Source: Anditalea sp035461405
GTDB lineage: Bacteria; Bacteroidota; Bacteroidia; Cytophagales; Cyclobacteriaceae
Direction of reading: 5' to 3'
Assembly: GCA_035461405.1 (NCBI GenBank)
Contig: DATHVH010000328.1
Span: forward strand, 1 to 13,235
Length of the DNA: 13,235 bases
Each line of letters opens with the position of its first letter. Within the stretch, counting starts at the first letter, position 1. The notes beneath the pieces were generated by a model. It had not been told where the DNA came from, did not search any database, and saw only the letters and a program-made list of their open reading frames with translations. Made by a program: the position numbers and the translations under genes. Positions 1 through 6,244 of the stretch are shown piece by piece.

Positions 1-1299
1 AATGCAGGGTCAGACAGAAATGAACAAAGACTGTATGAACTAATCTGGAAGAGATCCATAGCGTCCCAAATGGCTGATGCCATTCTAGAGAAAACAAACG
101 TCACTATAGGCATATCCAATCAGGAACAAACCTTATCTGCCAGTGGGGAAGTGATAAAATTTGAAGGATTCTTAAAGGTGTATCTAGAGACCACTGATGA
201 AGAGCTGGAAGATGATGAAAGTGATAACAAAGGCTTGCTACCTCCGCTGACTATTGGCCAACAACTCGATCTCACCGAAATGAAGGCGAGGGAATCATTT
301 ACACGTCCTCCTGCCAGGTACACGGAAGCTTCTCTGGTGAAGAAACTAGAAGAAATGGGTATAGGAAGACCATCTACTTACGCCCCCACCATATCCACTA
401 TACAGAAGAGAAACTATGTCATCAAAGAATCCCGTGAAGGCACACCTCGAAAGTATGTCGAAATGAAAATCAAGGATAGAAAATTTGTCAAAGCTGAGAA
501 GACCGAAACTGCCGGCGCTGATAAAAATAAGCTATTCCCTACTAATATTGCCATGGTAGTAAATGATTTTCTGGTAGAGCATTTCCCTAATGTCATTGAC
601 TTTACATTCACTGCGAGGGTAGAGAAAGAATTTGATGATATAGCCCAGGGCAAACAGGAATGGGAAGAAATGATAGAAAATTTCTATTCCAAATTCCATA
701 ATAAGGTAGAACAAACTGAAAACATATCCAGAGCAGACTCTACCAAAGAGCTGGGTACTGATCCGAAGACCGGTAAGCCTGTGATAGCACGTCTGGGCAA
801 GTTCGGTCCGCTGGTCCAAATCGGTGACCAAGAAGATGAGGAAAAGCAATTTGCCAGTCTGAAAAAAGGGCAGTTTATAGAAAACATCACTTTAGAAGAT
901 GCTTTGGAACTGTTCAAACTACCACGGGATGTTGGCCATTTTGAAGATAAAAAGATAGTAGCTGCCATTGGTAGGTTTGGCCCATATCTTCGACATGACT
1001 CTAAGTTCGTATCGCTTGGGAAAGAATGGGATCCCTTAAGCATCACCGAAGAGGAATCTATAGAATTAATAAAAGCCAAGCGTGAAGCAGATGCTCAAAA
1101 ACACATCAAAACGTTCGAAGAAAACCCCGACATACAAATCCTAAATGGGCGATGGGGACCTTACATCAAGTTCAATAAAAATAATTTTAAGATACCAAAG
1201 GATAAGGAAGCCGAAAAACTTACTTATAATGAAACAATAGAAATCATTGAAAATCAACCTGATAAGAAAAAAGGTAAGTTTTCTAAAAAGAAAAAATAG
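1..1299 (+). CDS. topA: DNA topoisomerase I (type IA), C-terminal part, 5' end outside window
   Basis: Relaxes negatively supercoiled DNA by transient single-strand cleavage. The reading frame is open from base 1, giving 432 residues before the TAG stop, so the gene starts upstream and an ATG at 70 is internal. Visible core motifs are LYELIWKRSIASQMADA near the start and GIGRPSTYAPTISTIQKRNYV around window residues 118-138, both typical of bacterial TopA. The TOPRIM domain and the catalytic tyrosine lie upstream, outside the window. The C-terminus carries three TOPRIM-C-type repeats (around KFGPLVQIG, RFGPYLRHD and RWGPYIKFN, about nt 790-830, 970-1000 and 1147-1175) and ends in a lysine-rich tail. 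There are no cysteine-rich zinc fingers, a layout usual for Bacteroidota TopA and unlike E. coli. A strong terminator follows at once. Family assignment is firm; the length of the missing part is unknown. Confidence 0.96.
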   Translation, partial: NAGSDRNEQRLYELIWKRSIASQMADAILEKTNVTIGISNQEQTLSASGEVIKFEGFLKVYLETTDEELEDDESDNKGLLPPLTIGQQLDLTEMKARESFTRPPARYTEASLVKKLEEMGIGRPSTYAPTISTIQKRNYVIKESREGTPRKYVEMKIKDRKFVKAEKTETAGADKNKLFPTNIAMVVNDFLVEHFPNVIDFTFTARVEKEFDDIAQGKQEWEEMIENFYSKFHNKVEQTENISRADSTKELGTDPKTGKPVIARLGKFGPLVQIGDQEDEEKQFASLKKGQFIENITLEDALELFKLPRDVGHFEDKKIVAAIGRFGPYLRHDSKFVSLGKEWDPLSITEEESIELIKAKREADAQKHIKTFEENPDIQILNGRWGPYIKFNKNNFKIPKDKEAEKLTYNETIEIIENQPDKKKGKFSKKKK

Positions 1300-1306
1300 T
1301 ATGTTA

Positions 1307-1333
1307 AGCTCTCCATCTTTGGGGAGCTTTTTT
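1307..1333 (+). terminator. Rho-independent terminator of topA
   Basis: AGCTCTCC (1307-1314) pairs with GGGGAGCT (1321-1328) through one G-T wobble across a six-base loop, followed by a T run to 1333. It begins 8 bases after the topA stop and separates topA from the membrane-protein gene. Confidence 0.88.
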
Positions 1334-1404
1334 CTTATAACTGTTCCGCTGTGTCCTTGGAATATCATTTGCTTTTGTTAAATTGAATTAACCTAAGTTT
1401 ACAA

Positions 1405-2376
1405 ATGCACTATCCATATCTTATTGTTTTACTTTGTTCCGTTATAGGGATTTCTTTCGCATTTTATCATTATAAATCCCGTTCCAGTATCGAGGTTAAA
1501 GAAGATAATCCTGAAGATCATATCAAGGGCATGTATTTTCTTAAAGTTCCTTATGAAAAAATCATTATAGGCTTTTTTGGAATAACATCCCTAGTATACC
1601 TAGTTCTATTGATAATTAATTTTAACATTAGATGGCTTGATTTGGCCATGCTTATTCTAGCACTTACCATCGTCTTCTTATTATTATATAAGATTGGTAT
1701 GGCTTTCTCAGAAGCTGGCATGTTTAATTGGGGCACTGTCGTGTTTTTTATACTATCTATATTTATTTCTTATAGCATATATGCACAAATACCAGATTTT
1801 TTGGAGGTGTTAAAAAACGCAAGAGAATATACGCTTACCCTACATCTACTAGGTATGGTATTGGGCCTTGGGGGAACTACAATTATTGATTTTATGATAT
1901 TCCATTTTATGAGAAATTTTAAGATTAGTTCTCAGGAAGCGGTTTTAATGCACTTAATATCCCAGATTATCATAGTAGGACTTATTTTTCTTATTATCAG
2001 TGGAGTTGCCATTTTCCTTACAGATGTGGAAGGATATATGGCATCTGGTAGGTTCATGATGAAAATGACTACTTTGGTAGTGGTAATTATCAATGGGACA
2101 GTACTCAATCTATACATAGCTCCGTATATGGAAAAAATATCTCTTCGTGCGCCAGATTTAAATAAAGATAATACATTTAAAAAAGTATCCTTTGCGGTGG
2201 GTGCTATTTCGATGGTGTCCTGGTATTCAGCTTTTTTCCTTGCTATGATTAAAGACCTTAGTTATTTTGATTATTCTACTTTATTGATTGCTTATCTCTT
2301 ACTCCTGGGTACCAGTATAGCAGTAAGTCAATTTTTTAAGTTTTCGATGGAAAAAGAAGTTAAAGAAAATTTATAA
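1405..2376 (+). CDS. polytopic inner-membrane protein of unknown function (about 9 helices)
   Basis: A 323-residue very hydrophobic protein. I see about nine membrane segments, near residues 2-20, 52-72, 77-97, 108-127, 145-168, 185-206, 219-240, 262-282 and 289-310. The most distinctive stretch is H147-LLGMVLGLGGTTIID-F, continuing to H167 and to H183 in the next helix, with a GxxSG-like turn (LIISGVAIFL). It recalls uncharacterised CopD/DUF2269-like integral membrane proteins in which 'HLxGxxLxxGG' starts a helix; this likeness is from memory and weak. In-membrane His and Asp could bind heme or metal, but nothing here proves that. The ATG at 1405 has no Shine-Dalgarno sequence, as is common in Bacteroidota. 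The sirtuin gene begins 14 bases after its stop, suggesting co-transcription. Confidence 0.85.
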   Translation: MHYPYLIVLLCSVIGISFAFYHYKSRSSIEVKEDNPEDHIKGMYFLKVPYEKIIIGFFGITSLVYLVLLIINFNIRWLDLAMLILALTIVFLLLYKIGMAFSEAGMFNWGTVVFFILSIFISYSIYAQIPDFLEVLKNAREYTLTLHLLGMVLGLGGTTIIDFMIFHFMRNFKISSQEAVLMHLISQIIIVGLIFLIISGVAIFLTDVEGYMASGRFMMKMTTLVVVIINGTVLNLYIAPYMEKISLRAPDLNKDNTFKKVSFAVGAISMVSWYSAFFLAMIKDLSYFDYSTLLIAYLLLLGTSIAVSQFFKFSMEKEVKENL

Positions 2377-2390
2377 ACTGAATAATTGAT

Positions 2391-3071
2391 TTGAAAAAGT
2401 TAGTAGTTTTAACTGGAGCAGGGATTTCTGCCGAAAGCGGATTAAAAACATTTAGGGATGCAGATGGCTTATGGGAAGGTCATAATGTAATGGATGTAGC
2501 TACTCCTGAGGCTTGGCTGAAAGATAAAGAGCTGGTTTTAAAATTCTATAATGAACGGAGAAAGCAGGCTTTGACTGCCGTACCGAATGCAGCACATGTA
2601 GGATTGGCAGCATTAGAAAAACATTATGATGTCACTATAGTTACACAGAACGTAGATAACCTTCATGAAAAAGCGGGATCCAGTAATGTGATACACTTGC
2701 ATGGAGAATTATTCAAATCTCAGAGTACATTAGATCCGAGTCTACAGTATGATATAGATGGCTGGGAATTAAGTTTAGGACACCGCTGTGAAAAAGGGTC
2801 TCAGCTTCGCCCCTTTATAGTATGGTTTGGGGAGATGGTGCCTATGATGGAAAACGCCATTGACGTGACTGCCCAGGCTGATATCTTTGCAGTAGTAGGT
2901 ACTAGCCTTCTAGTGTATCCAGCAGCTAGTCTGTTACAATACACCAAATCAGGTATCCCAAAATACATTGTGGATGTTAAGATCCCCGATATTGGATATA
3001 CCGGTGATTTTATTCCAATAGAAGAAAAAGCAAGTATTGGTGTAGCTAAACTGACACAATTGATCACTTAA
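2391..3071 (+). CDS. Sir2-family NAD-dependent protein deacylase (class III-like, zinc-site-less)
   Basis: Removes acyl groups from lysines using NAD+, releasing nicotinamide and O-acyl-ADP-ribose, presumably in the cytoplasm. Motifs in the 226 residues are G9AGISAESG, F21RD, T85QNVDNLH, the catalytic H104 in HLHGE, and G-T-S in VVGTSLLVYPAA. Y53 and R56 (FYNERRKQ) are the Tyr-x-x-Arg pair that in class III sirtuins such as SIRT5 and CobB selects succinyl, malonyl or glutaryl lysine, so desuccinylation is a fair inference. The Zn-binding CxxC pairs are absent and only C133 remains in that region. The start is TTG: an in-frame TGA at 2379-2381 leaves no upstream ATG, and MKKLVVLTGAGIS is the normal sirtuin N-terminus. 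It sits between the membrane protein (14-base gap) and osmC (33-base gap), probably in one transcript. Confidence 0.93.
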   Translation: MKKLVVLTGAGISAESGLKTFRDADGLWEGHNVMDVATPEAWLKDKELVLKFYNERRKQALTAVPNAAHVGLAALEKHYDVTIVTQNVDNLHEKAGSSNVIHLHGELFKSQSTLDPSLQYDIDGWELSLGHRCEKGSQLRPFIVWFGEMVPMMENAIDVTAQADIFAVVGTSLLVYPAASLLQYTKSGIPKYIVDVKIPDIGYTGDFIPIEEKASIGVAKLTQLIT

Positions 3072-3104
3072 TTTTATTAGTAGTTAACTCTAAATTTTAA
3101 TATT

Positions 3105-3548
3105 ATGAAAAGAAAAGCCACATCAGTCTGGAAAGGAAATGGAAAAGATGGAAAAGGAAACTTATCCTCCCCCAGCGGATTCTTTGACAATACCCCCTAT
3201 AGTACTAAAACACGTTTTGAAAATGAAGATGGTAAGCAGGGTACCAACCCTGAAGAATTGCTAGCAGCAGCACATGCCGGATGTTTTAATATGGCCCTTA
3301 GCTTTCAGATAGCAGGTAAAGGCTTTGATGCCGATGAACTACATACTGTAGCCACCGTCACTTTGGACAAAGAGCAGGGAAGTGATGATTTTGGGATTCA
3401 AGAAATCCATTTAAAGCTTAAAGGTAAAGTCACTGGGATGTCCCGTGAGGACTTCGATGTAGTGGCTCGGATAGCCAAAGATAATTGCCCAATTAGCAAA
3501 GCGCTAAAAGCAGTTCCTATCAGTTTGGACATAGAGTTTGAAAATTAA
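3105..3548 (+). CDS. osmC: OsmC peroxiredoxin (organic hydroperoxide reductase)
   Basis: A small cytosolic thiol peroxidase that reduces organic hydroperoxides. The 147 residues match E. coli OsmC along the whole length: a W-x-G N-terminus, PYSTKTRFE with R37, GTNPEELLAAAHAGCF with E51 and the peroxidatic C60, a VTLDK strand, and NCPISKALKA with the resolving C128. R37, E51, C60 and C128 are the expected active-site set, so the enzyme should be functional. In the wider family, subtype OsmC rather than Ohr is indicated by the GTNPEEL and DNCPISKALKA wording. It lies 33 bases after the sirtuin gene and just before a strong terminator, so it is the last gene of that possible transcript. OsmC genes often respond to osmotic or general stress; no operator is recognisable here. 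Confidence 0.95.
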   Translation: MKRKATSVWKGNGKDGKGNLSSPSGFFDNTPYSTKTRFENEDGKQGTNPEELLAAAHAGCFNMALSFQIAGKGFDADELHTVATVTLDKEQGSDDFGIQEIHLKLKGKVTGMSREDFDVVARIAKDNCPISKALKAVPISLDIEFEN

Positions 3549-3553
3549 TTGCA

Positions 3554-3586
3554 GATGCCTGTTTAAAAAACAGGCATCTTTTTTTT
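3554..3586 (+). terminator. Rho-independent terminator of osmC
   Basis: A perfect 11-bp stem (3554-3564 with 3568-3578, GATGCCTGTTT/AAACAGGCATC) with a three-base loop, followed by eight T residues (3579-3586). It works in the plus direction only; the opposite strand has no T run after the stem. The end of the minus-strand gene's original frame (TGA at 3590-3588) abuts it. Confidence 0.94.
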
Positions 3587-3587
3587 A

Positions 3588-3722
3588 TCATCTTACAACT
3601 TTTTCCAGGGTAGCTAAATAAACCCATTTCTGGTCTCTGGACTGAAGCCCCTCTTCTACTGCGCGTCTTTCTTCTATAGAAGCTTCAATATCTTCATATT
3701 CCATGGAGTTGAAAAATTGCAG
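3588..3722 (-). pseudogene. stranded C-terminal tail of the 3723-4379 gene after an in-frame TAA
   Basis: Directly after the TAA at 3725-3723 the same frame stays open for 44 codons (LQFFNSMEYEDIEASIEERR, then AVEEGLQSRDQKWVYLATLE, then KVVR) and ends with TGA at 3590-3588. EGLQSRD followed by a hydrophobic helix ending LEKVV parallels EAQKSRD...YMEEIA at residues 123-140 of the upstream half, so this is the last helix of repeat 2. With the stop read as a codon the full protein would be 263 residues. One substitution (for example from CAA, GAA or AAA) explains the break. An ATG at 3704 could start a 38-residue peptide, but a separate gene is the less likely reading. Alternatives are stop-codon readthrough or a sequencing error. 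Confidence 0.75.
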
Positions 3723-4379
3723 TTAATCTTTGTAGATATTAAGTGTCATGTGAGTGGATTTGGCTTCACTGCCAAATGGTAACGCTGTCCGCAGTAATTT
3801 CCAGCTAGCCATCAAATTGTTATCTATTTTCTTTTTATGAATAGGCAGGAAAACTTCCCTCTCTGCTATCTCATACTCCTCAAACCTTCCCTCTGCAGCT
3901 TTCATCAGGTCAAACGAGGCCAACACCCCAGGTTGAAGCTTAAAATCACTCCCTGTGGAGGCAATTTCTTCCATATAGGATCTTACTGCTAAATCCCGAC
4001 TTTTCTGGGCTTCTGATATTCTATTGGCTATAGCTTTCTCATCCATATCATTATAAGCTATTTTTCCATAGCTCACCATCTTATCCATGGTTAGACCTGT
4101 CATCATTTTTACCGGATCATCATAATATGTTACGGTTACATAATGAAACTCACCATCCTCTGCCCCGGATTTCAATGACCAAAAATCCCAGCCCTTTATA
4201 TCGCCTTGATTGATAGCTTCTTTATATATTTTCTCTAGAAAATCTTTATGTTCTATATATGACAATGTATTTCCCCTTTCTACTTTCATAAACTCAAATA
4301 CTAAATATTTTTTGTCTTGGCTATATGCTAGTGTTACGGTAAGGGCCAGTAGAATAATTATCGTGCTTAGTCTTTTCAT
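3723..4379 (-). CDS. secreted two-repeat periplasmic protein, prematurely stopped
   Basis: A 218-residue product whose function I do not recognise. Residues 1-20 form a Sec signal peptide (charged MKR, hydrophobic core, cleavage likely after AYS before QDKK), so it should be exported. The mature part looks like two related halves. Half 1 runs about 24-140 (YLVFEFMKVERG, then IKGWDFWSL, then FHYVTVTYYDD at 78-88, then EAQKSRDLAVRSYMEEI at 123-139). Half 2 starts at about 150 (VLASFDLMKAAEG, then LMASWKLLR, then THMTLNIYKD at 209-218) and stops abruptly at TAA just where the last helix should follow. The missing helix is encoded in frame after the stop (see 3588-3722). It resembles secreted Bacteroidota proteins with dimeric alpha/beta-barrel-like beta-alpha repeats; that is inference. 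It is transcribed away from satD. Confidence 0.8.
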   Translation of the reverse strand: MKRLSTIIILLALTVTLAYSQDKKYLVFEFMKVERGNTLSYIEHKDFLEKIYKEAINQGDIKGWDFWSLKSGAEDGEFHYVTVTYYDDPVKMMTGLTMDKMVSYGKIAYNDMDEKAIANRISEAQKSRDLAVRSYMEEIASTGSDFKLQPGVLASFDLMKAAEGRFEEYEIAEREVFLPIHKKKIDNNLMASWKLLRTALPFGSEAKSTHMTLNIYKD

Positions 4380-4520
4380 AATTGGTCTATTTAATGGGTG
4401 AATACCTTCTTTATACTGTTTAATTTATAAAATTATTTCACTTAATTATAATTAAACATCATTTTTTTGTATTCTTAGTGGCCTAAACAACATTAATACC
4501 CTCCATTATCTCCTTGGGCC

Positions 4521-4538
4521 CTAATAAAATTTTATTAG
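4521..4538. repeat. 18-bp perfect palindrome CTAATAAAATTTTATTAG
   Basis: The 18 bases equal their own reverse complement. The site is in the divergent promoter region, 142 bases upstream of the satD ATG. The right half plus flank, AATTTTATTAGTAGTT (4528-4543), recurs identically at 3070-3085 just upstream of osmC. It could be an operator; in such AT-rich DNA chance is also possible. Confidence 0.6.
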
Positions 4539-4625
4539 TAGTTTCTTATTTTTACAATATTATAATCTTAAACACTTATAAATTATAATATAATCTATAA
4601 AGCTTATAAATATAAATTACTAGCA

Positions 4626-4646
4626 AATTTGATTATAATTCAAATT
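4626..4646. promoter_or_regulatory. imperfect inverted repeat upstream of satD (possible operator)
   Basis: AATTTG (4626-4631) and CAAATT (4641-4646) face each other around a near-symmetric ATTATAATT centre, ending 33 bases before the satD ATG. SatD has its own helix-turn-helix, so self-regulation at this site is conceivable, but there is no direct support. Confidence 0.3.
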
Positions 4647-4679
4647 ATAAGTAAATTGGGTAATATTAAAGGAAATTAC

Positions 4680-5294
4680 ATGATAGCAGTGATTACAGGA
4701 GACATTATTCAATCCAAACAACACCAGCCGGACCAATACTTGGGGAGATTAAAACAGCTGTTTAAGAATATCGGGGATTTAATAGAAGATTGGGAGATTT
4801 ACAGAGGAGACGAGTTCCAGATAGAGATACCTAAGATGGAAAACGCCCTACTCGTAGCACTCCTTATAAAAGCTACTATAAAAAAAATATCTACACTTGA
4901 TGTACGAATTAGTATAGGGCTGGGAGAAAAAACTTATAAAGGAAAAAGTGTATCTGAATCAAATGGGCCTGCATTTTCCTATAGTGGTGAACAACTATCA
5001 GGAATGAAAAAACAGAAAATCAATTTGCTTATCAAAAGCGAAGACGAAACACTGGACAGGGAGCTAAACATTATCATGAAATTAGGGTCTGTTATTTGGG
5101 ACAACTGGTCAGAAGTCTCTGCAGAATTAGCTATAATAATCCTACAAAATCCTCATCAGGTGCAGGAAAAAATTGCTCAGAGGCTGGGAATAAAGCAAGC
5201 TGCTGTAAGCCAACGATATAAAAGAGCAGAACTAGCTCTAGTAATGGAAACTGAAAAATATTATAGAGAACGAATCCTAAGCATCAAAAATTAA
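4680..5294 (+). CDS. SatD family protein (cyclase-like domain plus HTH)
   Basis: A 204-residue protein of the SatD family. The ATG at 4680 is chosen over a TTG at 4629 because AAGGAA lies 8 bases upstream and the conserved motif G7DIIQS then sits near the N-terminus; the longer form would add 17 unconserved residues. Three motifs stand out: GDII-S at 7-12, YRGDEFQ at 41-47 and R76ISIGLGE, then NGPAFSYSGEQL at 95-106. Their order and character resemble class III nucleotidyl cyclases and GGDEF domains (two metal-binding Asp, here D8 and D44, then the 'RIGI-tGe' strand and a 'GpavN-A-RL' helix). That kinship is my inference. Residues about 160-183 (VQEKIAQRLGIKQAAVSQRYKR) form a helix-turn-helix, suggesting DNA binding. 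The stop overlaps the next gene's ATG by one base, implying translational coupling with the DUF3307 protein. Substrate and role are unknown. Confidence 0.85.
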   Translation: MIAVITGDIIQSKQHQPDQYLGRLKQLFKNIGDLIEDWEIYRGDEFQIEIPKMENALLVALLIKATIKKISTLDVRISIGLGEKTYKGKSVSESNGPAFSYSGEQLSGMKKQKINLLIKSEDETLDRELNIIMKLGSVIWDNWSEVSAELAIIILQNPHQVQEKIAQRLGIKQAAVSQRYKRAELALVMETEKYYRERILSIKN

Positions 5295-6010
5295 TGATCA
5301 TATTTTTAAAACTCTTACTTGCACACTTACTTGGTGATTTTGTATTACAATCCAATAAGTGGGTAGAACATAAATTAAAAAACAGGTATAAAAGCGTATA
5401 TCTTTATATTCACAGTATACTTCATGGCCTATTAGCATGGCTATTTGTTTTCCAAACTAACTTTTGGCCATATGTCTTGGTCATCATTATCACTCATTTT
5501 TTCATCGATCTAACCAAATTATCATTCCAGAATGAAAAGAACCAAAAGTCATGGTTTTTTATAGATCAATTACTCCATATAATAGTCCTAGGATTAATAA
5601 CCTGGGCATATTTAGGATTCGCAAAAATAAGCATACCCTATATCCCTTCACAACTGTGGCTAACCTTAATAGCGGTAGTATTTCTTACTACCCCATCATC
5701 TGTTATTATAAAAATGCTGATCTCTACCTGGACACCTATAGTAGGCGTAAATGATAATTCACTTCAGAATGCAGGCAAATATATAGGGATATTGGAAAGG
5801 CTGCTCATATTCACCTTTATCGTAACACAACATTGGGAAGGCATAGGATTTCTGATAGCAGCGAAATCAATCTTTAGATTTGGAGATCTCCAAGAGTCAA
5901 AAGACAGAAAAATGACAGAATATATATTAATTGGCACATTATTAAGCTTTAGTCTAGCCATTATTATAGGTTTGGCAGTCTCCATATCAGCCAATTATAT
6001 TACCCAATAA
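5294..6010 (+). CDS. DUF3307 family integral membrane protein
   Basis: A 238-residue protein with about six or seven membrane segments. The N-terminal LLLAHLLGDFVLQSNKWVEHK is the DUF3307 signature (H-x3-D-F-x-LQ, then W and K), followed by H-rich helices (HSILHGLLAW, HFFIDLTK, LLHIIVLGLITW). The C-terminal part, AAKSIFRFGDLQESKDRK followed by EYILIGTLLSFSLAII, is also typical of Bacteroidota members. Function is unknown; the conserved His and Asp in helices 1-3 suggest a metal- or substrate-binding site within the membrane, which is inference. Its ATG overlaps the TAA of satD (TAATG), so the two are translated together. SatD and DUF3307 genes commonly sit side by side in my recollection, suggesting the soluble SatD protein signals to or is sensed by this membrane partner. 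Confidence 0.87.
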   Translation: MIIFLKLLLAHLLGDFVLQSNKWVEHKLKNRYKSVYLYIHSILHGLLAWLFVFQTNFWPYVLVIIITHFFIDLTKLSFQNEKNQKSWFFIDQLLHIIVLGLITWAYLGFAKISIPYIPSQLWLTLIAVVFLTTPSSVIIKMLISTWTPIVGVNDNSLQNAGKYIGILERLLIFTFIVTQHWEGIGFLIAAKSIFRFGDLQESKDRKMTEYILIGTLLSFSLAIIIGLAVSISANYITQ

Positions 6011-6244
6011 TCAAAAATAGCTATACCTAAAATAAACGAAAAAAAATAGTGTCCGTAAAATATAAATAAACATTTCACCATAATTAAATTCTTATTATTT
6101 TAGCAGATTACTATAAGATAAATTAAAGTTTTTATAGGTATTGTATTATATAATAAGAAATGAAGAATAAACTCAATACCTTGATTATTAATGGTATATA
6201 CTCTTTATATGAATGAGAGTTTTACCAAATTAAAACGTTGACTA
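6011..6244. other. AT-rich leader upstream of the hybrid kinase
   Basis: These 234 bases have no convincing gene, terminator hairpin or structured RNA. The only palindrome noted is the AT-only 12-mer TATTATATAATA. The kinase promoter is presumably here, but no clear consensus is visible and no Shine-Dalgarno sequence precedes the ATG at 6245. Confidence 0.5.

Larger units (their letters stand above)
4380..4679. other. 300-base AT-rich divergent promoter region
   Basis: Lies between the minus-strand secreted-protein gene and satD, so it should hold both promoters. I see no convincing open reading frame or structured RNA. It contains an 18-bp perfect palindrome (4521-4538), an imperfect inverted repeat (4626-4646) and a direct repeat CTTATAAAT at 4575-4583 and 4603-4611. 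No clean Bacteroidota -33/-7 pair (TTTG ... TAnnTTTG) is evident. Confidence 0.6.

Noticed and set aside
414..1079. Minus-strand reading frames opposite topA
   Set aside because: Serine-rich, low-complexity antisense shadows of a clearly coding topA frame with conserved motifs.
1375..1401. Bacteroidota-like promoter (TTTTG at 1375, TAAGTTTA at 1394-1401)
   Set aside because: The -7-like box ends 4 bases before the ATG at 1405, which would put transcription start inside the gene; the last base also misses the consensus.
3588..3704. A separate 38-residue gene starting at the ATG at 3704
   Set aside because: The frame is continuous with the upstream gene except for one stop, and the residues match the end of the upstream internal repeat, so a stranded tail fits better.
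4210..4401. Plus-strand 63-codon frame opposite the secreted-protein gene
   Set aside because: Antisense to the signal-peptide region; no motif and poor start context.
4629..4679. TTG at 4629 as the satD start
   Set aside because: Adds 17 residues ahead of the family N-terminus; the ATG at 4680 has AAGGAA at a suitable distance.
5551..5754. Plus-strand 67-codon frame inside the DUF3307 gene
   Set aside because: Out-of-frame shadow of a conserved membrane protein.
6160..6216. 18-codon frame upstream of the kinase, as a leader peptide
   Set aside because: No ribosome site, no repeats of a regulatory codon and no attenuator-like hairpins after it.
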